Shown here piece after piece: positions 1 to 9,300 of a stretch of 64,000 nt of DNA. The notes under the pieces are model-generated. The model had not been told where the DNA came from. It ran no database searches and saw only the letters and a program-made list of their open reading frames with translations. How positions within the stretch are numbered: position 1 is the first letter of the stretch; each line of letters starts with the position of its first letter. Made by a program: the position numbers and the translations under genes. The stretch comes from Craspedostauros australis. Taxonomy: Eukaryota > Bacillariophyta > Bacillariophyceae > Mastogloiales > Achnanthaceae. The stretch is from contig JAMXDE010000006.1 of assembly GCA_026770025.1 (NCBI GenBank), forward strand, positions 2,238,001 through 2,302,000, read 5' to 3'.

Positions 1-3000
1 TCAACAGAGATATCCCCTCCGACGACTCCAGCGATGTATCATCGACCACTGGCGAACTCCAACGTTTGAAGGACAAGCTCATCTTGCTGCGCCAGCAGTT
101 GGAAACCGACTCGTCAACTTCGCCGTGCGCCTCACCACAGTACTCTCAGAATCGAAAAACTCACAACACTCAGGCTCAAACCCAAGCCGCCAATGACGAG
201 GAAGACAACCACGGCGACAGCAACAGCAACGGTAGCGACTCCGACCAGCAGAATCCGCCGCGCAAGGACCTCACATCGCAGCTCTTGGCAAGTTCCGATT
301 CATCTCAAAGCTCAAACGAAGAAGAGAGCATCGATCTTGCTGAGAAGTACAAAATCTCTCGTCCATCTATCGCCTTGGAAGGGTCAACCACGACTACATC
401 CAAGCACGGTGTATCGAAGTCGCAGCTCCATAGCACCAGCGATTCGAAGCGTTGTCCCTCCACCGTCCAACAAGCGCTCATCAGCGTCCAGCGCGACCAA
501 GAAGAGCGAGAGCTGCACCGATCAGCCCCAGCTCATCCACAGGGCAACAACACGCAGGTGACCCCGAACACGTCCGGCAGTGGAAGCACTGTCAACTCTT
601 CCTCTGCGTCAGAACCACACCAAGACGCAGCAAGTTCAAGCTCAAGTTCAATGCAAATGCAGATGCTTCTTCCGTTTGGTTCCTCCACTTCTTCCTCATC
701 ATCATCATCATCATCGATACCCTATGTTCAATCGATATCATATCAGTGCGCGACATCCACAACTCTGCCACGAACACGACTGATCCAACCAATTCGAGGG
801 AAATCGAGCGTCAATCAGACCGCTGCCACCAAGTCCGCGATGAGTGCCAAGCCATCTTCGAACCAAGGCAAGCATTGCAGCTCCCCCGCCCACGAACGAC
901 CACAGAAACGCCCACTCCAGACGTCCGATGTGACCAATCTCCCCGAGAAGACGGATGTTCCTTCGCCCAAAAAGCCAATACGGAATCCCTACCGACTTCG
1001 GAAGACGCCATTGCCTGGTGGTCCTGCGCCTCCCTCTCATGACATCAAAGCCAGCCACGAACGGCCACACGACAAATCAAAGCCCGTTCCTGCTGAAGAA
1101 GTCGCCCCCTTCATCTACGATACCCAATTCTCCGACGATGAGAACGACCTTTTCTTCAAAGAGAGCCTAGATGAGCATCCAAGCGAGGGAGAATATCAAC
1201 ACATGCCATTGGATGACGCCGGCACGGCTGTTGATGGGGTCCAAGCTGACGGCCCCAAGCAACGTTCGGGTCCGGAGCATATCATAGATACCACTCCGAA
1301 GGCAAGTCCCGAGAAGAGTGCTGAAAGTCATCGCAACAACGACCACAGAAACGACGACGGCGGCGAAAAACACAGCATAGAGTTGAATCCATCATCGACG
1401 CATGCGCCGGTGGTCGACGGATCAGTCCAGGCCAGCGCCACGCTTCCAAATCGTGATGAACCACCAAGACGCCGCGACACTTCCGGGAACATATCTCAAA
1501 CCGATCCTACCAGTACACGTGGCAAGAAACCGAAGCCCGTCAGAACGTTTCGCTCCGCCAACAGTCCTTCGACGAAGGCTTCAATCATTCCGGTATCCGA
1601 AATGTCGTCGTCTGTCGTTGTGGTTCCTGAGATTCAGCACCATCACTACGCCCCCACACCACACAGACCAGGCTTGCAGCCGCGTCTTCTGACCTTCTCC
1701 GAAGCCAATCGTCCCGTCCAAGACCGCACACGATGCAGCATCTCAGACTTCTTCGGGATTCCGTTCGACAAGCTGTGGAAGGGAAGGTTCAGCGTCTTCA
1801 ACCACATGCAGACCGAGATGGCCAACCTCCTTTGCCATTCTGATGATCATGTGGTGGTCGCAGCGCCAACAGGAGCGGGCAAGACCGTCCTGTTCGAAAT
1901 GGCGATGATTCGGCTCCTGTCCATCGATCTGGAATTTCAAGGACGATTGATGATGCAGTCCAACCGCATCGCTCCCAACAGCATGGTCCAACCGAACAGC
2001 ATGTCACGGCAGCGCAAGATCGTCTACATCTCACCTAGCAAAGCCTTGTGCGAAGAACGCTTTGAGGACTGGTCCAAGCGATTCGCAGCAATCAACGTCG
2101 GCGTCAAGGTCTCAGTGATCACAGGCGATGCCGATGGCGAATCCTTCCGCACCTTCGCCGAATCTCACATCATTCTCACCACCCCGGAAAAGCTCGATTC
2201 CATGACACGCAACTGGACGACGAGATTCCTCCTGTTCGCGTGTATCAAGCTGGTGCTTCTCGACGAGGTCCATCTTCTCGGAGATGAGAACCGTGGTGCG
2301 ACGCTTGAATGTATCATCGTGCGGATGAAGACCATCCAGCGTGCCATATCATCCTTCCAATTCGGCAAAGAACATCTCAGTACACCCAGCTTCGCTCAGC
2401 ATCAGCATATGCAGGCCATGTCGTTCCCGATGAGAATCGTCGCGGTCTCCGCCACGTTGCCCAACCTGCAAGACATCGCCGAGCTCATCGGGGCCAACGA
2501 GGCATACGAATTCGACTCCAGCTATCGCCCGGTCCCGCTGGACGTCCATGTGTGGGGTGCCGGCAGAAAGGGCAAGAACGAATTCTTCTTCTGGAACTCG
2601 TTGGATCAGTGCGTACTCAACATCATCCACAAGTTCTCCGAAGGCAAGCAGACTCTCATCTTCTGCCATACCAAGAAGGAGTGCGAGCGACTTGCTTCGT
2701 TCCTTTCCATGGGCGGGAGAGGTCAGCAGTTCCGGGGCAACAAGTTCGCCAAAATACGCACATTGAATGAATGCATGAGCAAGCGCGTCGCGTACCACCA
2801 TGCGGGGCTGGATGCGCAGACGCGGAAGTTCATCGAGAAGGACTTCGCGGCTGGACGGCTGAAATGGCTTTGCGCCACATCAACGCTCTCCATGGGAGTC
2901 AACCTCCCCGCCCGTCTGGTCGTGATCAAAGGAACCATGACATGGCGAGGCGGAAGCTCCGGATACCAAGAGATCGATCCCGGCACGATCCTGCAGATGA

Positions 3001-6000
3001 TCGGGAGAGCCGGTCGCCCCGGGCTCGACACGAAGGGCGTGGCGGTGGTGGTCACTGACGATCAGAGCCGGGACCGCATCGAAGGCCTCGCGGCTGGGTT
3101 GGGCGCGGCACAGAGTCGCCTGCTTCCCAAAATCGTGCAAGCGATCAACGTCGAGATATCACAACGCGTCATTGTGGACCTACGTTCGTGCTTTCATTGG
3201 GTGCAGTCAACGCTGCTGTTCGTCAATCTGCGACAGCAATCCAGCGAAGCAGAAATCGATGACAAGGTAATGGATGTGTGCAAATCCGCATTTCGGATGC
3301 TGCAAGGGATCAACGCGATATCTTTAGACAAGGCTGGCGATTTGGTCCGTGTCAACCCGGCAAGTTACATCATGAGTCAGAAGATGGTGACGCTGCAGAT
3401 GATGGAACGGATCCATGCTCTGCCTGCAGATGCGACAGAGTGCCAACTCATGCATGTGCTGGCCAGGGATGAAGCCATCGACTTTCCCGTCCGTCGGCAT
3501 GAGAAGAAATTCCTCAACGAGAAGCACAAGGAACTCCGCTTCAAGATCAACACTGGGCCCCTCAGCAAGTTCCGCGTCAAAGAGCCCTGGGAAAAGGCAT
3601 TCATCTTGATTCAGTGCTACATCTCACAGTTCGAATTCAACGACTTCACGCTCTCGCAGGAGATGAGCTCTACTTGCAACAAGGCGATGCAAGTTCTGGA
3701 GGCGACCCTGCAGCACAGTGTGCATGCCTCCAAACATGGTGACATCGCCTACCAGTGCCTTCGCTTGACCAGAGCCATATCGACGTGCGTGTGGGGCGAC
3801 AACAGCAACGTGCTGTACCAATTCCCGATGGTGAATCAAGAGAAGGCCGGCAAGTTGCGATTCAATGGTATCGCGACGTTTGACGATGTCGTCAAGTCCA
3901 GCGATGCTGTAATCGGCAAGGCTGTGGGACAGCCAGCAAGGTTCGGACGCGAATTGCGTGGCCATGTCATTAGTGCCCTTCAAAGTGGGTTGAGCATCAA
4001 GGCTCGGGTGGAACGCACGAAGGAATCCAATCGCCCCACGGACGTTTTCTGCGACTTGGTCAGGGACTCGGATGTGCCATTCGGTGCTGAAATCGCCATG
4101 ATCCCAAAGAAGACGCACAGCATCACCTTTACTCTCCTCGTCTATGCCGACCATCCAGGTAGCTTGATCTTCTTCGAGGACAACGTCAGTGGACCCAAAC
4201 ATTTTCGATTCGAATGTCCGACCAAATTCCACAAGCTCTATATCCGGCTGCTCGCCTCCCTCGTTGGATTGGACAAAGTCTTCGAGGTGAGCGGAGATTG
4301 TTCCGTCGATGGAATCACAGTCGATGCCAATACACCCAGAACCCTGGAGGCCCAAGGGAATTCAGCACCTAACAGCAAACACTGTGATCGGCGTTCTTCA
4401 AATCACCATCAGACGCCATCCCAACAGAAGCAGCGTGATATCAGGGGCGTGGTGAAATCTACGTCCACGAAGACGCCCTCGAAACGAGCAACGAAGGCCA
4501 CGCCCAGATGCCGCAAGGCTTCTGTGAAGGTTCCGACTGTTGCTGCAAGCATGACCACGAGTCGGATGGAGAAAGGCATTTTGAGGAACATAGGCACTCA
4601 GGCACAAGCATCGAGCGAGAGGATGGCGCGAGTCATGGCGGATGCGCAGCACAACGTACAGACGCAAGAAGCTGCGAAGAAATCCATCACTCCAAGGATG
4701 ATAGAAGGAGCGGACAAGTCCATCGCTCGCGGGCCTGCCTCTTCACAACGATTGCATCAACACAGCCAGCATGGGCGTTCTCCAACCCGATTTGGACTGG
4801 CTGGTTCCACTTTGCAGAATGCCGATACTCGGGAGCAGGCTGGAACACCAGCGAGTGCACCGAGACCATCTGATGCAAGACCAGCCTTTATTGACATTCC
4901 GAATTCGCAAGCAAGTCCCATGTCTCAAATGTCTCCAACATCGTCGTCGCTTCAGAGCAGCGTTGCGAGGAGTAGATCCAGGCCGGATTGGGGGAGAGCG
5001 AAGAGAGAGATGCAGCGAAAGCAAACCCGCGCATTCTCCAGCAAAAAGGACAACCCATTCACGCACTACAAGCACGATCCGAATGATGCTGAAGGGTTAC
5101 TGGAATCGCTATCCCATGACGACGACGTCAAGCAAAGTGCTCCGTCAAGTCAACGCCAGCCGATATCTTCGTCATGTTCGTTCCAGCGACCGCAGTATAT
5201 TCGACAGGGTCGTAGCGTATCACCACGATCCGTCCATAGGCCCTTCAGCAGATCCCGCCAGTTCGTCAAACGCAGACGAGTTGCAGAGCCCAGCTTGTCA
5301 ACACCGCAGCTGCTGCGGCAGAAGGCGGCAGAGCAGGAGGCGTACCGCTTGGAATATGCCAATCGCCATGCGGCTCCATGGCAATCACAGCAATCAAACC
5401 AACCGCTGCGGTTGCCACAGCATCGAGGTGGCTTTGTGCCTTCCTCCCAGACGCATCGCCTGGCACCCTTCGTAAATACGCAGAACACGACAGGGCTTGC
5501 CGCTTCCCAGAACTGGTCTCCAAGCATGTCGATCCAACAACCCATGATCCCGACGATGATGATGGCGAGTCAGCAACCGGATCAGCAGCACCGTCACCAA
5601 CCGTACCAAAGCCAACAGTATCATTACCTGCAGCAACCGCAGCAGTTCGTGCCTCCGCAGTCATCGCAATTCGCTCGCTTCCGCCAAATGCAACGTCCCC
5701 AATTTCCCGGCCGTCATCAGGGATACGTTGGACGACCACAATCCACAGCGAGGACTCGTGCGCCGCGCATGCTTCGTCCAGCTAGCATATCAACGCAAAT
5801 CATGGCTCAGCAAGGTTATTTGCGCCCAGCAGCAACAGCCGCAGCATCGTCATCATCAGTGCCATACCGAACGGTACCTGCGCAACTTGGTGGTGTGCCA
5901 GCAACAACAAATCCATACGACGCGCAGCCATACCATGAGTTCGAGGGCGTCGGTTCTACTGGTATGCTCCCTGTCCCTGCAGTCGAGGCACCTATGGAGC

Positions 6001-6230
6001 AACCTCACTTTGCTGCATCTACGTATGGCAACGCGTACGAACCAAGCCAGACTCACACAGTGACTCCGTACTTCGACATGCCAATGGGAGAAGGAGAACA
6101 TGGAGAAGGAGGAGAAGAGATGGCTGATTTCGATCCTCGTGCCTCTATCAACATGCCATTCGCGTCACAGCCACCACCATCGGCACCGCCACAACAAGAC
6201 AACAGATCATTTGACGGGGCTTTCATGTGA
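1..6230 (+). CDS. HFM1: HFM1/MER3-like meiotic DNA helicase (5' end cut by window edge)
   Basis: Ski2-like superfamily 2 helicase of the MER3/HFM1 type, which promotes meiotic crossovers by unwinding recombination intermediates in the nucleus. The frame is already open at base 3 with no ATG before the first TTG at 66, so the gene starts left of the window. Counting residues from 66: a low-complexity Ser/Thr/Gln region to about 560, the Walker A motif APTGAGKT at 599-606, DEVH at 733-736, SATLPN near 805, the motif VI block QMIGRAGRPG near 977, then a Sec63-like region to about 1400. The last 600 residues are disordered and become Gln-rich. DEVH, the Sec63 region and the VNLPARLVVIKGT block separate it from DEAD-box and RecQ helicases. 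Both disordered arms are much longer than in animal or yeast orthologues. It is convergent with the VPS15-like gene, 128 bp between stops. Family assignment is firm; the meiotic role is inferred from the family. Confidence 0.9.
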   Translation, partial: NRDIPSDDSSDVSSTTGELQRLKDKLILLRQQLETDSSTSPCASPQYSQNRKTHNTQAQTQAANDEEDNHGDSNSNGSDSDQQNPPRKDLTSQLLASSDSSQSSNEEESIDLAEKYKISRPSIALEGSTTTTSKHGVSKSQLHSTSDSKRCPSTVQQALISVQRDQEERELHRSAPAHPQGNNTQVTPNTSGSGSTVNSSSASEPHQDAASSSSSSMQMQMLLPFGSSTSSSSSSSSSIPYVQSISYQCATSTTLPRTRLIQPIRGKSSVNQTAATKSAMSAKPSSNQGKHCSSPAHERPQKRPLQTSDVTNLPEKTDVPSPKKPIRNPYRLRKTPLPGGPAPPSHDIKASHERPHDKSKPVPAEEVAPFIYDTQFSDDENDLFFKESLDEHPSEGEYQHMPLDDAGTAVDGVQADGPKQRSGPEHIIDTTPKASPEKSAESHRNNDHRNDDGGEKHSIELNPSSTHAPVVDGSVQASATLPNRDEPPRRRDTSGNISQTDPTSTRGKKPKPVRTFRSANSPSTKASIIPVSEMSSSVVVVPEIQHHHYAPTPHRPGLQPRLLTFSEANRPVQDRTRCSISDFFGIPFDKLWKGRFSVFNHMQTEMANLLCHSDDHVVVAAPTGAGKTVLFEMAMIRLLSIDLEFQGRLMMQSNRIAPNSMVQPNSMSRQRKIVYISPSKALCEERFEDWSKRFAAINVGVKVSVITGDADGESFRTFAESHIILTTPEKLDSMTRNWTTRFLLFACIKLVLLDEVHLLGDENRGATLECIIVRMKTIQRAISSFQFGKEHLSTPSFAQHQHMQAMSFPMRIVAVSATLPNLQDIAELIGANEAYEFDSSYRPVPLDVHVWGAGRKGKNEFFFWNSLDQCVLNIIHKFSEGKQTLIFCHTKKECERLASFLSMGGRGQQFRGNKFAKIRTLNECMSKRVAYHHAGLDAQTRKFIEKDFAAGRLKWLCATSTLSMGVNLPARLVVIKGTMTWRGGSSGYQEIDPGTILQMIGRAGRPGLDTKGVAVVVTDDQSRDRIEGLAAGLGAAQSRLLPKIVQAINVEISQRVIVDLRSCFHWVQSTLLFVNLRQQSSEAEIDDKVMDVCKSAFRMLQGINAISLDKAGDLVRVNPASYIMSQKMVTLQMMERIHALPADATECQLMHVLARDEAIDFPVRRHEKKFLNEKHKELRFKINTGPLSKFRVKEPWEKAFILIQCYISQFEFNDFTLSQEMSSTCNKAMQVLEATLQHSVHASKHGDIAYQCLRLTRAISTCVWGDNSNVLYQFPMVNQEKAGKLRFNGIATFDDVVKSSDAVIGKAVGQPARFGRELRGHVISALQSGLSIKARVERTKESNRPTDVFCDLVRDSDVPFGAEIAMIPKKTHSITFTLLVYADHPGSLIFFEDNVSGPKHFRFECPTKFHKLYIRLLASLVGLDKVFEVSGDCSVDGITVDANTPRTLEAQGNSAPNSKHCDRRSSNHHQTPSQQKQRDIRGVVKSTSTKTPSKRATKATPRCRKASVKVPTVAASMTTSRMEKGILRNIGTQAQASSERMARVMADAQHNVQTQEAAKKSITPRMIEGADKSIARGPASSQRLHQHSQHGRSPTRFGLAGSTLQNADTREQAGTPASAPRPSDARPAFIDIPNSQASPMSQMSPTSSSLQSSVARSRSRPDWGRAKREMQRKQTRAFSSKKDNPFTHYKHDPNDAEGLLESLSHDDDVKQSAPSSQRQPISSSCSFQRPQYIRQGRSVSPRSVHRPFSRSRQFVKRRRVAEPSLSTPQLLRQKAAEQEAYRLEYANRHAAPWQSQQSNQPLRLPQHRGGFVPSSQTHRLAPFVNTQNTTGLAASQNWSPSMSIQQPMIPTMMMASQQPDQQHRHQPYQSQQYHYLQQPQQFVPPQSSQFARFRQMQRPQFPGRHQGYVGRPQSTARTRAPRMLRPASISTQIMAQQGYLRPAATAAASSSSVPYRTVPAQLGGVPATTNPYDAQPYHEFEGVGSTGMLPVPAVEAPMEQPHFAASTYGNAYEPSQTHTVTPYFDMPMGEGEHGEGGEEMADFDPRASINMPFASQPPPSAPPQQDNRSFDGAFM

Positions 6231-6358
6231 TCTGGTTGGAGCGTGCACTACACAATACGTAATACAATAGAGTATAATAGTATCTTTGTCCTCGTGTGTA
6301 TGAAAGGTGGAAACTGTGAAGTGGTGGTGATCCGATCTTTGACGGAAACGAATCTCCA

Positions 6359-9300
6359 TCATTTCCAAACCTTGACGGTGCAATCTCTTGAACAGCTGAT
6401 CAGCCCAAAGTTTGCCAGCTTGAGGTCCTGGATGGAGTCCGTGTGCCGATTGGTCTCCGTGGTGGCGCCCTGCATCAGCTTTCGATGACGGCGCTCGCTT
6501 TCGAATTCATTGGCTGGGGGCGATGGTGCCTGGCGGCAAATCATCAACCGGCACGTCTTGTTGAGATCGACGCGTTCGAAGGATGGGTTCGGTTGCATCA
6601 CATCCAATCCACTGCTGACGTAGCACTTCGACGGATTGGCGAAGTCCCAGTGTCTGACCTTCCCGTCGCTGCCACCCGTTATCAGGAAGCTCGAATCCAT
6701 AGCCCCGATGCTGCCGACGATCGCATTCAAGGAATGAAAAGAAGATGGGAGGACGCTGGCCAGCGTCTTGCCCAGTCCCGAGGCGAGCAACCCTCTTCGT
6801 TGCGATGGCGATGCGAACGCGACCTCTCGCAATCTTGGAATCTCATCGCGGGCGTTGTTGCGATAGCTGTTGTCGTAGTCGACAGTGCGGAAGCATTCTC
6901 GGCAGGATCCATCCATCAGATCAAACATCCCGCATTCGTTCGGCCCACTTGCGACGAACGCAAACGGGCGACCGTCAAAGACCGCCGACTTTGATCCCCA
7001 TGTCTGCGGTGGTGTGACGAACGACGTTGCCAACCGATTGATGGCAGACTCACGCGAATGCTGCCAGACCTTGACGGGTCTTCGGAACCGCAAATCCCAC
7101 AGCGTCAAATATCCCTTGCTCGTGCCGGACACAACCCAGTTGCGATCATTCCCGAGCGCCATGCTAGTCAAGTATCCAGTGCCCTGCAACGATTTCAGCA
7201 CGAATGGCTCGTCGGGGCTGCGCAAATCCCAGGAGTGAATGTTTCCTTTCTGCGTACCGAACAGCATGACAGATGCAGATGGAGAATTGAAATGATTCAC
7301 GACGAGCACCTCTCCCTCATCCGGTTTCAGATGCTTTAACCGCGTAGAACCGATGACCCTGGCATTGCTGGAACCCATTTGCTCCGCGCCGCCGCTGCTG
7401 GACGCAATTGGGTTTGACGAGGACGATCCCAACGAGGACGCTGAGGATGTGGATGCCAGATCGACCCTCCAGGCATGCACGGATCCGTCGCTCGCACCGG
7501 ACACAATGGAATGGCCACCATCGATGATGCAAAGGTCGTTGATACGAACTCGGTGCGTGGAATTCAGGTCGCGGTGGCTTGTGTATGATACGGAGCTACC
7601 GAGGAATCCGGAGGAATTCGCGATCTTGGAAGGCTCCCAAACCTGGCACGTCCCATCGTGGCTTGCAGTTGCAAAGAAACGCTGGTCGCTGGACAATGCA
7701 ATTCGCACGACGGGAGCTGTGTGGCCATTCGTTGACATCGTGCTCGATGATATCAGCATGCGGTCGATTCGGGATGATCGATCCGAATACGAATCCTTCG
7801 TGCTGGAACCTCTCAGGTTCGACGTGTACGCGGAGCGTGGGAGGATGGGCAGCTGATGTCCCAGATTCGGTGGCAAGGTTGGAACCTTCAAGGCATTTAG
7901 TTTGGTGATCAGCAGAGTCGTGTCTGTCAGGTTGGGATCGAGGCTCACCTCGGCTCCCCATTCGCCGCGGAAGGCTGCGTCGATGACCTTCGATTCGTTG
8001 GATGACAGCGCAGCTTCGGCGCGTTCCACGTCGTTGAGTCCGCCGGCTGTGGTGCTTGCCGCGGGTGTCGTTGTGACGCTTTGTCCCATGATCGACAATC
8101 CGTACACTTGCCCCAGCCCAGAGACGGATTTGATTCCAACCGCAGGCGAAACATGGTCAAAGCCACCGCCTTCTTGTGCGTCGCACAGAGCCTGATACCA
8201 CGGTGGCAGGCTCGTGCGGAAGGAGGCGAATGCATCCTGTCGCGGGAATCGTATGTTCTGAGTCTGTTTCATGGATCCTTCGATGGGGATTTGGAGGCAC
8301 CGATCAGGAGTTTCGCCTCCGGGTGCCGAAAACTTGGCTCTGCCTCTCGTGACCATCTTGAGGTAGTTGACGACGGCCTGAGTTTGGTCATCCAGTTCCA
8401 CAGATTCTACCACCTCCTTCGACGTTGACTCGATCTGCAGACTCTCGCTCTCCGGTCCGTCCTGGACGTGGAAGCCGATGGACGTCCATTCGTTGGGAGA
8501 CAGGGAGGAGTCTGCTGCGCGGAGCTTGTCGAGTTCGTCTTGATACCGTTCTCGTGACCATGGCTTGGAGAGGCACTTGAGGATCCCATCGATGGATTGG
8601 AGGTGGAGCGAGGAAGGATGGAAGCGCAGGAATGACTGGAGCAGGGGCACCACGAACACTTCGCTGTCTGGAAATCCCAGCCACTTGCACGTCACGAGGA
8701 CGCTTCTTGCTGTCGCATGTCGGATATTCTTCGATGGATGGATGAGCAAGACGCCGTACTTCTTCAGCAATCCGGACGAAGCGGTGGGGTCGCGGGCAGT
8801 CTTCACGCCGATGATCATGGAGCGCGATAGCAGATGCAAATCGAGGAGCTGGTTCAAGCAATCAATCGCGGTGCATACCACGGTCTCCTCCGCATCCACC
8901 AGCGCAGTTTCGAGACAAGGAAGGACGTAGTGTTCGGTGGCCGCACGACCGATGAAGTGGCACACTGATGGTAGACTTTCAAATAGTGATGATCGCAGCT
9001 GCCAGTCCTTTCGGTCGTTCAAAAATGACAGAATCTGTGGCAGGATGAATGCCATGACTCCGTCCAGGCCGAAGAAGTTGCAGAGCCGCGGGAGGTCTTT
9101 GAGTAATGCGCGTTTGGTGGGTGAAGAGTGCTCCGATTGATCCGTTGTGACATGGACCACCCATCTTGACACGAATTCCTGCAACGCTGAAACGTCCGCA
9201 TTGTACGTGCTGTTGATGATGGTTCTTCCTGCGGCGACCATGGCTTCGGAACCACCGGCGCTCGATTCGACTCCAGATTCCGATGCTTCGAGCATCTTCT

